DNA of 64,000 bases from NCBI RefSeq assembly GCF_006494365.1, contig NZ_VHIP01000001.1:558001-622000 (forward strand), written 5' to 3'. The notes beneath the pieces were generated by a model. That model saw only the letters and a program-made list of their open reading frames with translations. It searched no databases and was not told the DNA's origin. Position 1 is the first letter of the stretch, and each line of letters begins with the position of its first letter. Shown here in pieces: positions 45,003-52,975 of this stretch. This stretch comes from Aestuariibacter sp. GS-14. GTDB lineage: Bacteria; Pseudomonadota; Gammaproteobacteria; Enterobacterales; Alteromonadaceae. Position numbers and translations under genes: made by a program.

Positions 45003-45051
45003 GGATTGCCGAATTGGATTGCCGAACGGATTGCCGAACGGATTGCCGAAC
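45003..45051. repeat. 12-bp tandem array, four units
   Basis: Four copies of GGATTGCCGAAC (the first one base longer) directly after the LysR stop; the second duplication copy has three units (45327-45362). Each array runs into GGACACTCAC or its decayed form. Confidence 0.8.
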
Positions 45052-45052
45052 G

Positions 45053-45189
45053 GACACTCACTTATTCATGAGACGTTTCACATCAACAAAATACCCACAT
45101 ATAAAGTGACCATATAAAGTGACTGTCACTTTTGTGATCCTTTTGAGGTCGCTTCTATGAATTAATATCTAAGGTGAAAAGTGAGTGTC
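45053..45189. repeat. Composite dispersed-motif element C
   Basis: GACACTCACTT (45053-45063), AAAGTGACTGTCACTTTTG (motif 45119-45129), AAAAGTGAGTGTCTC (motif 45181-45189): the same order and orientation as elements A and B. The copy in the second duplication unit keeps the middle (45430-45440) and right (45475-45483) motifs and has a decayed left one. Confidence 0.75.
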
Positions 45190-45201
45190 TCTTTTTCTGT
45201 T

Positions 45202-45320
45202 GTAACTTGCCCAAACTCGGAACAATCAATATCTGTTTGTTTCAGTTGTCGAACCAACATCCCATAGTAAGCGAAACCATGGCAAACTTTATTGTGCACC
45301 GATTGCGAGCCCAGCAGTAA
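45202..45320 (+). pseudogene. Duplicated C-terminal fragment of the LysR gene
   Basis: 119 bp identical by eye to 44878-44996, coding for the last 38-39 residues of the LysR protein up to its TAA, with no start or upstream part. A remnant of the tandem duplication; not expected to be expressed. Confidence 0.85.
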
Positions 45321-45621
45321 AGGGATGGATTGCCGAATGGATTGCCGAACGGATTGCCGAACGGACGCTTACTTATTCATGAGACGTTTCACATCAACAA
45401 AATACCCACATATAAAGTGACCATATAAAGTGACTGTCACTTTTGCGATTGCGGATTAATATCTGATGTGAAAAGTGAGTGTCTCTTTTTCTGTTAACAG
45501 AACTGGCTGTTTTCACGCCCTGCGGCCAGCTAACATCGTTTTATTCTTTCGTTAAAGTACAAACACTGCTCACAACCCACCATTTAAGAGCAGTCATGGA
45601 CTAACTAAATTGGAGAGAAAG

Positions 45622-45789
45622 ATGACTGAATCAAAACTAGCTGAATTAAATGAACAATCAATGAACCAGGTGCACGGCGGCTTTGCCCCTCTTTCGGATG
45701 GCTACCCCGTAATCCCGATGCCTGCCCCAATTGCTCCTTTAGGCTCAATTTATGATCAAATCGTTATCGATGAAGATTACCTGCGATAA
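45622..45789 (+). CDS. Small peptide with double-glycine leader and proline-rich core
   Basis: 55-residue peptide with a strong RBS (GGAGAGA, four bases before the ATG). Residues 1-20 look like a double-glycine leader: Gly19-Gly20, Val17 at -4, Met14 at -7 and Leu9 at -12 fit the hydrophobic spacing used by C39-peptidase transporters. The remaining 35 residues are rich in Pro and hydrophobic residues (FAPLSDGYPVIPMPAPIAPL) with an acidic end (VIDEDYLR), no Cys. It could be a bacteriocin- or RiPP-type precursor or an exported signal. No modification enzyme or transporter gene is adjacent; the nearest genes are two exported Xaa-Pro-peptidase-like genes, convergent. Not recognised as a known family. 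Confidence 0.6.
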   Translation: MTESKLAELNEQSMNQVHGGFAPLSDGYPVIPMPAPIAPLGSIYDQIVIDEDYLR

Positions 45790-45835
45790 TCAAGCGCCGG
45801 GTATTCAATACCAATACCCGGCCATTCACACTGCG

Positions 45836-47161
45836 CTACAAAGATTGAAGCGGAACTATCTTACCCAAAGGCTCACTCAGTGACGTTGGGGGCTCCGTAA
45901 ACCACACCGGACCTTTTGAAGTGATGTACAAACAGTCTTCCAAGCGCACACCAAATTCCCCAGGAATATAAATACCCGGCTCATTGGAGAAACACATGCC
46001 AGGATTGAGTGGTGTGCTCTCGCCGCGCACAAAATTCACGCTCTCGTGCCCTTCCATCCCGATACCATGGCCAGTGCGATGCGATAGCCCAGGCAAGGTG
46101 TAATCAGGCCCGTAACCTTCTTTAAGATAATAAGCCCGCACAGCGTCATCCACCGCTCCGGCTGATTTACCTACTTTTGCAGCAGCCATGGCCACACGCT
46201 GACCTTCTCGCACAATATTCCAGATTTTCTGCTGTTTAACCGACGGCTCACCAAACACAAAGGTGCGGCTAATATCTGCCTGATACCCTTGCACTGCGCA
46301 ACCGCAATCCATTAATACCACAGATCCTTTGCCGATCACTTGTGACTGTCTCGTGCCGTGAGGATAGGCGCTGGCTTCATTAAACAACGCCAGACTCCAG
46401 GGTTGTTCACCGCCCAGCGCAGACATAGCGCTGTTCATCAGGCTTTTAACTTCCCCTTGCGACATACCTTCCCGTAACTGCCCATAAACAAACTGATAGG
46501 CAGTTAACGTGATCGCATTAGCGCGATGCATCAGCGCAAGTTCATGGGCTGTTTTATACATCCGGCAGCCGCGAGTTACTGGCTCAGCACTAACGGCTAC
46601 AAACTTTGGATTCGCCTCTACAATTCCCTGGCTCACAAAAAAACGTACGCTGTGTTCAAAACCCACGCGACCAGAGGGAATACCGCGATCGTTGAGAATG
46701 GCCACTACCTGCGCAAACGGGCTTTCGTGTTCCTGCCACACCCGAACATCTTCACCCACTTGCAAGGATTCACGAATACTGGGCTCTTCAAAGAACGGGC
46801 AAACTACCGCAACGTCGCCTGTTTTAGGGATCACCATAGCCGTTAACCGCTCACTGCGCCACCACTGAATACCAGAGAAATACACCATCGCAGCGCCAGG
46901 TTCCAGCACGATGGCATCTATATTCTGTTTAGTCATAATTGCCTGAGCGTTAGCAATTCTTGTCAGGCGTTCTTCCCTGCTAATCGGTATCACGTCACCG
47001 GTCATGGAAGTTAACGCATCAAGACCGGAAGTGAGTGTCCCTTCGGGAGAACCAGTTGGGGAACCTTTTGGTGCACTAGCGTTCGCATCTGCCCAAGCGT
47101 TACCGGTAAGTAATCCTGCTGTCGCCAGGCCGCTGAACTTTATAAAGTCTCTTTTATTCAT
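45836..47161 (-). CDS. Exported M24-family metallopeptidase (Xaa-Pro type), Tat-like signal
   Basis: 441 residues. N-terminus MNKRDFIKFSGLATAGLL resembles a twin-arginine signal with Lys-Arg in place of Arg-Arg. A creatinase-type N-domain is followed by the pita-bread catalytic domain with all five metal ligands visible: MDCGCAVQGYQADISRTF (two Asp), TGHGIGMEGHE (His), FSNEPGIYI (Glu) and VRLEDCLYI (Glu). Such enzymes remove the residue before proline or dipeptides of that type. It starts one base after the stop of the previous gene (TAACATG), so the two are coupled. One dispersed motif (47031-47039) codes for part of GTLTSG. Confidence 0.88.
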   Translation of the reverse strand: MNKRDFIKFSGLATAGLLTGNAWADANASAPKGSPTGSPEGTLTSGLDALTSMTGDVIPISREERLTRIANAQAIMTKQNIDAIVLEPGAAMVYFSGIQWWRSERLTAMVIPKTGDVAVVCPFFEEPSIRESLQVGEDVRVWQEHESPFAQVVAILNDRGIPSGRVGFEHSVRFFVSQGIVEANPKFVAVSAEPVTRGCRMYKTAHELALMHRANAITLTAYQFVYGQLREGMSQGEVKSLMNSAMSALGGEQPWSLALFNEASAYPHGTRQSQVIGKGSVVLMDCGCAVQGYQADISRTFVFGEPSVKQQKIWNIVREGQRVAMAAAKVGKSAGAVDDAVRAYYLKEGYGPDYTLPGLSHRTGHGIGMEGHESVNFVRGESTPLNPGMCFSNEPGIYIPGEFGVRLEDCLYITSKGPVWFTEPPTSLSEPLGKIVPLQSL

Positions 47162-47162
47162 G

Positions 47163-48548
47163 TTAGAACCGATGTGAAAAGGTAGATTGTGACGGGATCA
47201 CGTGCAATGCGCGTTGCCGTCCGTTGAAATACCACACGCCACTGTTGTCAAAAAAGGCATCTTCTTCCAGCATAATGCGGATACTTTTATCCCATGCCTC
47301 TATATCGATAGCGTTATTTAACTCTATGCTGTACGCCGTATTCAGGTGCAACGGATAGTCGCCATCACCAGGAACGCCGCCCTGCTTATCCCACATGCCT
47401 AAAGTGGTGCCAGCGGCATGCCCATGCAAGCCCAACGGATGAGTATAAATAGTAGGTTGCAAACCTTGTGCTTTGGCTTGTGTCAGACTCATTGCAAGCA
47501 CTTCATTGCCCGTTCTGCCGGCAACAAAATTGCTGGTAAAGATATCCTGCAACTGATTGGCTTTGCTTAACGCATTTATTAAGTACTCCGGTGGCTGACG
47601 TTCGCCTGGTTTGAGAACGTAGGCATGTTGCTGAGTATCGGTGTTAAGCCCCATATATGTAATGCCAAAATCCACGTGAAGCAAATCACCGGGGATCACC
47701 GTTTGCTCACCATACCCTGCGGTAAAACTACTTTCATGATCAAACGCTTTGGCATCGCTGCGCTGAATAGATACCGATGGATGAAACCAGGTATCCAGTT
47801 TGAGCGAAGCCACTTTTTCCCGGAACCACCACACAATATCATCGGTGGTAGTTACACCGGGCGTAACCACTTTCTCTGAAAATCCTTCGGCAATGATGGC
47901 ATGCGCTACCGCCACCATAGATTTCAGTAGTGACACCTCTTCGGGAATACGCGTTTCCAGCCAGCCAACGGCCAGCGGCTCCGCAGACACTACCCGTTTT
48001 TGATATTTCTTAGGCAGCGCATCCATTAATTTGCGGTGCTCCGTGAGGGTAATCCCATCGGCATGGGCCCAAATTTCCGATTGGTTTACCGCAATCTGTT
48101 TGGGATCGTGGCGCGCAATAAAATCGCTGAGTGCCTGCCATTGGTCGGGCTGAATCGCTTTATCCCAGGCGCGCTCAAACAGGTCACCCACTTTATACGG
48201 CGCAATAGCGTAAGTCCCTATCTTATTGTCGCCTTCCCGGGTGATCACTAAAATGGTGGTTCGTCTGGCTCTTTGCAGCCAATTAGCGGGTAGCAGTGTC
48301 TTAATCACCGGATCTTCATTGTACTCACGGCTAATTAGGATCCACATGTCAATTTGGGTGCGCTGCATTAATTCAGGTAACAATTGCGTTACCCGTTTTG
48401 ACAGGATCTCATCGTAGAGACGAGCCCGCTCTCTCAACGAAAGCAAAGTGGAATAAGGATCGTCCGACGGGGCAGCGTTGGCTGGCGTCGCAAGCGCACT
48501 GTAGGTTGCAATTAACAGCACGCTCAACAAACAGGCTAACTTTTTCAT
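47163..48548 (-). CDS. Exported M24-family metallopeptidase-like protein
   Basis: 461 residues from ATG 48548, chosen because a signal peptide follows at once (MKKLACLLSVLLIATYSALATPANAA); in-frame sequence upstream is not conserved-looking. The catalytic domain has HVDFGITYMGLNTDTQQHAY (two Asp), HPLGLHGHAAG (His), YSIELNNAID and IRIMLEEDAFF (Glu). The usual NEPG is replaced by ELNN, so specificity may differ from typical Xaa-Pro peptidases. First of a coupled pair with the gene at 45836, and 85 bp after ubiI. Confidence 0.83.
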   Translation of the reverse strand: MKKLACLLSVLLIATYSALATPANAAPSDDPYSTLLSLRERARLYDEILSKRVTQLLPELMQRTQIDMWILISREYNEDPVIKTLLPANWLQRARRTTILVITREGDNKIGTYAIAPYKVGDLFERAWDKAIQPDQWQALSDFIARHDPKQIAVNQSEIWAHADGITLTEHRKLMDALPKKYQKRVVSAEPLAVGWLETRIPEEVSLLKSMVAVAHAIIAEGFSEKVVTPGVTTTDDIVWWFREKVASLKLDTWFHPSVSIQRSDAKAFDHESSFTAGYGEQTVIPGDLLHVDFGITYMGLNTDTQQHAYVLKPGERQPPEYLINALSKANQLQDIFTSNFVAGRTGNEVLAMSLTQAKAQGLQPTIYTHPLGLHGHAAGTTLGMWDKQGGVPGDGDYPLHLNTAYSIELNNAIDIEAWDKSIRIMLEEDAFFDNSGVWYFNGRQRALHVIPSQSTFSHRF

Positions 48549-48633
48549 TCTTGTCAGTACCTTGGTCAAACAGACCAGCCTACTGTAAGACGATACTGGC
48601 CGCGGTGCAATGGTACTGGTCTTATGAAATACG

Positions 48634-49809
48634 TTACCAGCCCATGGCCTGGGTAATGAATTTTTGCTTGAGGCCAGGTAACGCATTCGCTGTGCTCATC
48701 CCTACCCCACGGATCAGCTTTTTCACCGGGTTATCGCCGCCGAATAACTGTTTAAACCCTTCCATGGCTGCAATCATTTTTACCGCTTCCGCTTTACGAG
48801 CGCGCTCGAATGGGCGCAGGAAACGCGCCTGATAGAACGGCTGTTCGTTATTCACTAACTGCCCGATACGCTCAGCCAATGCAAATGCATCCTGCAATCC
48901 CAGATTGGCCCCTTGCCCTGCAAGTGGATGAATGGTGTGTGCCGCATCCCCAATGATCACTAGTCCATCGCTCAACCATTGCCGGGCATACCGCATGGTA
49001 AGTGGAAAATGCATTCGGGCGCTGTGCACTTCGATTTTCCCTACTTCACCATTCATGGCTACCTGCAAACCTTTGGCAAATTCACTATTTTGCTGCGCAA
49101 GCAGTGCCTGTGCGGTATCACTGGTTTGCGACCACACTATTGAGCACAAATGCGGATCGCGCAAGGGTAACAGTGCTAGTGGGCCGCTGGGTGTGAATAC
49201 CTGCCGGGCAACCTGAGCGTGCGGCAATGCTGTGCGTATAGTGGCCACAATAGCCGTATGCCCGTAGTCCCTGAACGTGAGCGGAAAATTCGCGTGCTGA
49301 CGAATCGCTGAATTGGCACCATCAGCCCCAACCACTAACCGGCACGAAACAACCTCGTCGTTATTCAGCATCAGCATAGTTTCAGATTTACCGGCCAGTA
49401 CTTTAGTGATCTGTACCGATGGCAAGGTGGTTACATTCGACTGCCCAATCACTTTGCCGTACAACGCATTCACCAGCGCCTGATTCTCTACAATATGACC
49501 AAGACTTTGCGCTCCCAGTTCTTCACAACTAAATGCAATGTGCCCAAAACTGTCCTGATCCCATACTTGCATACTGGTGTATGGGCTTAATCGCGCTTCA
49601 GGCAGTGCTTGCCATGCGCCCAAATCACTCAGTGCCTGCTGATTAGCTGCATTGATTGCCGAAACCCGTAATTCAGGATCGTCAGACAGCGGCTTTTGAA
49701 TAGGTGACGTATCAATCAACACAATGGAAACGGGAACGTCTTTCAGCGCCCTGGCTAATGCCAGCCCCACCATTCCGGCTCCCACAATAGCAATATCCGC
49801 CTGATACAT
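48634..49809 (-). CDS. ubiI: Ubiquinone-biosynthesis FAD monooxygenase UbiI (VisC)
   Basis: 391 residues. FAD-dependent hydroxylase of the ring in aerobic ubiquinone synthesis (C5 hydroxylation in E. coli). N-terminal dinucleotide fold IAIVGAGMVGLALARAL, middle DG motif VVGADGANSAIRQ, and the COQ6/UbiH-family signature GDAAHTIHPLAGQGANLGLQDA. Last gene of the ygfB-pepP-ubiH-ubiI operon, 15 bp after ubiH, the same order as in E. coli. Confidence 0.92.
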   Translation of the reverse strand: MYQADIAIVGAGMVGLALARALKDVPVSIVLIDTSPIQKPLSDDPELRVSAINAANQQALSDLGAWQALPEARLSPYTSMQVWDQDSFGHIAFSCEELGAQSLGHIVENQALVNALYGKVIGQSNVTTLPSVQITKVLAGKSETMLMLNNDEVVSCRLVVGADGANSAIRQHANFPLTFRDYGHTAIVATIRTALPHAQVARQVFTPSGPLALLPLRDPHLCSIVWSQTSDTAQALLAQQNSEFAKGLQVAMNGEVGKIEVHSARMHFPLTMRYARQWLSDGLVIIGDAAHTIHPLAGQGANLGLQDAFALAERIGQLVNNEQPFYQARFLRPFERARKAEAVKMIAAMEGFKQLFGGDNPVKKLIRGVGMSTANALPGLKQKFITQAMGW

Positions 49810-49824
49810 ATGCTTTTTCCTGTC

Positions 49825-51039
49825 CTAATGCCTAAATGGGCGCGTTGCTGGTCCAAACCCGGTGGTTTGACGCACGAAGTGTGTGGCCAGTGACTGACAA
49901 TAATCCATTGCCAGTAAGCCTATATTCCTGCCCACAACCAAGGGCCAGTAATGATTAGAAAATACCGTTACCAAGCCGTCAGTTAATCCTATCGTGGCTA
50001 GTTTGTCTGCCTCGCGCTCTTTTCGATACTGGTTAAGTACCGCAAAGGCCCCGGGATCAACCTGCGCTTTCAATACAGCCACTAAATCTATAACGTCGCG
50101 TAAGCCGAGATTAAAACCCTGACCGGCTATGGGGTGTAATGCCTGAGCGCCATTACCTACAACAACAGTGCGATGACGTACGCAATCATCCGTTTGTTGC
50201 AACGACAACGGATAAGCAGAACGCTCGCCGGTTTTTACAATATAACCATGCCGATACCCTATCGCCTGCTGCAAACGGTCTGTAAATGTGTTCTCATCCC
50301 AAAGCAATGCGTGGTCTGCCTCAGCATGGGACAGTGTCCAAACCACCGAATAGCCTGCACCTGAGTCATTGCTACCCGGTGCCGTAGCAAAGGGCAACAG
50401 GGCTAAAGGGCCATGCTCGGTAAACCGTTCGTGAGCCCAGTTTAAATGCGGCTGGCTCATTTCAATATTGGTAATAATGGCAGTTTGTCCGTAATCGCGC
50501 TGAGATCGGCTAAACCCCAAAGAACCGGCAACCGGGCTACGACCACCATCGGCCAGCACTAACAATCGGGTTTTAATTTGTTTGCCGTTACTGAGCGCCA
50601 CAATCACTGCATCGGTTGTTTGTGTTGCGTTTGTGACAGTCACTTCGTCAATTAATCGAAAACGCGTTTGTGGTTTGGGCAACACCTGTGCACCCAGTGT
50701 TTGAATACTCACTACCTGGCCGAAGCTATCAAGTTGATGTTCGCTGGCATGCAAATGCGTTTTGCCCAGAAACCCCCTGTCTGACACAACAATATGCTCA
50801 ATGGGTGTAGACGGGCAGGCAGTGCTGTTAAGTTCAATCCCCATATCTAACAACGCATCAACTGTGCGTTGTGCAAGCGCAATCACCCGCGCGTCGAATC
50901 CCGGCGTTGATAAGTTATCTTGCGCTAATGCATTGGCATCCACCAGACAAACTGTATAGTCAGTCGACTGAAGCAGACCGGTAGCAAGGGTACATCCTAC
51001 CGCCCCACCACCTACTATTAGAATATCTGTTGTATCCAC
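49825..51039 (-). CDS. ubiH: Ubiquinone-biosynthesis FAD monooxygenase UbiH
   Basis: 404 residues; likely starts with GTG at 51039. Catalyses the C6 hydroxylation step of ubiquinone synthesis. FAD fold ILIVGGGAVGCTLATGLL, LVLADGGRSPVAGSLGF, and GNGAQALHPIAGQGFNLGLRDV, which matches UbiH rather than UbiI. Gap of six bases after pepP. A dispersed motif, GTGACAGTCAC (50633-50643), codes for VTVT in DEVTVTNATQ; it is the only one in this conserved operon and the rightmost in the window. Confidence 0.92.
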   Translation of the reverse strand: MDTTDILIVGGGAVGCTLATGLLQSTDYTVCLVDANALAQDNLSTPGFDARVIALAQRTVDALLDMGIELNSTACPSTPIEHIVVSDRGFLGKTHLHASEHQLDSFGQVVSIQTLGAQVLPKPQTRFRLIDEVTVTNATQTTDAVIVALSNGKQIKTRLLVLADGGRSPVAGSLGFSRSQRDYGQTAIITNIEMSQPHLNWAHERFTEHGPLALLPFATAPGSNDSGAGYSVVWTLSHAEADHALLWDENTFTDRLQQAIGYRHGYIVKTGERSAYPLSLQQTDDCVRHRTVVVGNGAQALHPIAGQGFNLGLRDVIDLVAVLKAQVDPGAFAVLNQYRKEREADKLATIGLTDGLVTVFSNHYWPLVVGRNIGLLAMDYCQSLATHFVRQTTGFGPATRPFRH

Positions 51040-51045
51040 CTGTCG

Positions 51046-52356
51046 TTATTGCTCCATCAGGGCTTCAATGTCTTCAATGGTTTTCGGCACACCGGCAGTA
51101 ATCACGTCATTACCGGTTGAGGTGATCACCAGATTATCTTCAATACGAATACCCGTGCCACGGAATTCAGCAGCAACATCCGGCTCATTGGGTATGTACA
51201 AACCAGGTTCAACCGTAATGACCATACCGGCTTCCAATGGTTTGGGGTGGCCATGCTGGCTATATTCACCCACATCATGCACATCTAACCCCAAATAATG
51301 CCCAAGGCCATGCATAAAAAATCGCCTCCAGCTTTTATTTTCCAGCGCGGAGTCAACGGATTCGTTCAATAATCCCAGTTCGCACAAACCCGTGGTCAGC
51401 ATTTTGACTACTTTGTTCGTTACGTCGGGCATTGTCGCACCAGGCACTAAATGTTCAATGGCCAGCAACTGAGCATCCAGTACCAGTTGATATAGCTTTG
51501 CCTGCGCGGGGCTAAATTTACCGTTTACCGGGAAGGTTCGGGTTATGTCGGCAGCATAACCATTATATTCGGCGCCCGCATCGATCAGGATCAAACTTCC
51601 GTCGGCAACGGTATCCTGATTCTCGGTATAATGCAGAATGCAGGCATTTTCCCCACCGCCTACAATAGTGCCGTACGCTGGATAGCGCGCGCCGGCCATT
51701 GCAAACTCATGATGTATTTCAGCTTCGAGTTGATACTCATAACAACCGGGACGGGCGAATTTCATCACACGGCAATGTGCGCGAGCGGATATATCAGCCG
51801 CCGTTCGCATAACGGCAATCTCATCTGCGGATTTAAGCAAGCGCATGTTGTGAATTAGCGGGCGGCAATCCACTATAGCCGAAGGAGCTCTGCATTGCTT
51901 TGGCCGGCTGCGCAGATTGGAGAGTGCCTCAAAAACAGCATCATCAGCCTGGGCGTACTCGCCTTGCGGAAAATACACGTTATCGTGATCATCGAGCCAG
52001 TCTGTCAGCACTTCTATCAGCGATTCGCTGGAATAGGCTTCGTCATAGCCCCATTCACTTACGGCGAGTTCCGGGCCTACCCGTCGGCCATGCCAAATCT
52101 CCATATCAGGATCCCTGGGTAAACACACCAATGCTCTGTAATCACCGTCAAATCTGGGATGATTCGACAACAGCAACCAGGCTTGCGGTTCATTGAAGCC
52201 GGTTAAATACCAAAAGTCACTGTGCTGGCGAAAGCCAAATTCAGTGTCGCGACTGCGGGTAAGCAAGTCGGCACCCGGGATCACGCATACACTATTTTGA
52301 GGCAGTTGCGCTAACAATCTCGACTGGCGTTGCCGGTGTTGCTTAAGAGTGATCAT
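51046..52356 (-). CDS. pepP: Xaa-Pro aminopeptidase PepP
   Basis: Cytoplasmic aminopeptidase P, 436 residues from ATG 52356 (a TTG three codons upstream is the alternative). N-domain with RQHSDFWYLTGFNEP; catalytic ligands in LIDAGAEYNGYAADITRTFP, HGLGHYLGLDVHD, ITVEPGLYI and IRIEDNLVI. Removes N-terminal residues that precede proline. Operon with ygfB, ubiH and ubiI as in E. coli. Together with the two exported genes downstream there are three M24 proteins within 6.5 kb. Confidence 0.94.
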   Translation of the reverse strand: MITLKQHRQRQSRLLAQLPQNSVCVIPGADLLTRSRDTEFGFRQHSDFWYLTGFNEPQAWLLLSNHPRFDGDYRALVCLPRDPDMEIWHGRRVGPELAVSEWGYDEAYSSESLIEVLTDWLDDHDNVYFPQGEYAQADDAVFEALSNLRSRPKQCRAPSAIVDCRPLIHNMRLLKSADEIAVMRTAADISARAHCRVMKFARPGCYEYQLEAEIHHEFAMAGARYPAYGTIVGGGENACILHYTENQDTVADGSLILIDAGAEYNGYAADITRTFPVNGKFSPAQAKLYQLVLDAQLLAIEHLVPGATMPDVTNKVVKMLTTGLCELGLLNESVDSALENKSWRRFFMHGLGHYLGLDVHDVGEYSQHGHPKPLEAGMVITVEPGLYIPNEPDVAAEFRGTGIRIEDNLVITSTGNDVITAGVPKTIEDIEALMEQ

Positions 52357-52369
52357 ATTGCGCAAAATC

Positions 52370-52975
52370 CTAATGAACTGACGGCGTATCTTGTTGGTCG
52401 TCGAGCAGCGACTGCCCTAATTCATTGAAACACAATAACGCTGAAATTTTTACGTATTCAATCACTTCAAATAGCGCTTGCTCCGATTCTTCATCGTCAT
52501 TCATGGGCTCTTCCATGCGTGCGATATCAGAAAAATCTTCCAGCACTTCGCGTACATCTTCCGAACAGTTGCTTAACTTTTGCTGGTATAAACCAAATCC
52601 GGCCATAAATCCCTGTACCCAGTTAATCAGCGCCAACCCCCGATCGTTAATAGGGCTGGTATCATCAGGCAGTAACAGCGTTAAACCATATTGCCCGTCA
52701 ACCAACGACTGACAGGTTTGATTAAAAAGTGCCTGCAGGCATTCCACCACTGGCTTTTCAAGGGTTTGCCCCTGGTTCATCGTATCCTGCAACACCGCAA
52801 GCCATTGCTGTTCACTAAGTGACATACCCCCACTGAGCATACCGCACATCATGCCGTGTATCTCGGCACCGTCCACTACCATGTCGTGATTGGCTAAACA
52901 TTGGGTTACCGAATCGAAATCTGCTGTTTTATTCACGCTTGCACTGTCCTGAGAATTTTCAGCAGATACTACCAA
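52370..52975 (-). CDS. ygfB: UPF0149 family protein YgfB
   Basis: 201 residues. The family wording is clear (AEIHGMMCGMLSGG; LINWVQGFMAGFGLYQQKLS; EVREVLEDFSDIA-like segment; EYVKISALLCFNEL). YgfB is a small helical protein; in Pseudomonas it acts in transcription control, otherwise its role is unclear. First gene of the operon with pepP, 13 bp apart. Start assigned to TTG 52975, uncertain because the RBS is weak. Confidence 0.88.
   Translation of the reverse strand: MVVSAENSQDSASVNKTADFDSVTQCLANHDMVVDGAEIHGMMCGMLSGGMSLSEQQWLAVLQDTMNQGQTLEKPVVECLQALFNQTCQSLVDGQYGLTLLLPDDTSPINDRGLALINWVQGFMAGFGLYQQKLSNCSEDVREVLEDFSDIARMEEPMNDDEESEQALFEVIEYVKISALLCFNELGQSLLDDQQDTPSVH

Larger units (their letters stand above)
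44878..45495. repeat. Tandem duplication of about 324 bp including the LysR gene tail
   Basis: Copy 1 is 44878-45201, copy 2 is 45202-45495, offset 324 bp. Both carry the last 119 bp of the LysR gene, a short array of GGATTGCCGAAC units (four in copy 1, three in copy 2), the dispersed motifs, and the same ending GTGAGTGTCTCTTTTTCTGTT. Copy 2 is shorter by one array unit and by a deletion near 45445, and one motif has decayed (GACGCTTAC at 45364-45372). Confidence 0.9.
44997..45621. other. 625-bp intergenic region built of the duplication
   Basis: Apart from the duplicated segment (to 45495) it has about 125 bp of unique sequence up to the small peptide gene, which must hold that gene's promoter. 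No RNA gene is apparent. Confidence 0.7.

Noticed and set aside
45053-45189. Integron attC-like site from the inverted motif ends
   Set aside because: No RYYYAAC/GTTRRRY core sites, no integrase gene and no cassette-like run of small ORFs.
17341-50643. Known DNA uptake sequences of Neisseria (GCCGTCTGAA) or Pasteurellaceae (AAGTGCGGT) as the dispersed motif
   Set aside because: The words do not match; AAGTGAGTGTC shares only AAGTG with the Haemophilus core. A new uptake signal remains possible but unproven.
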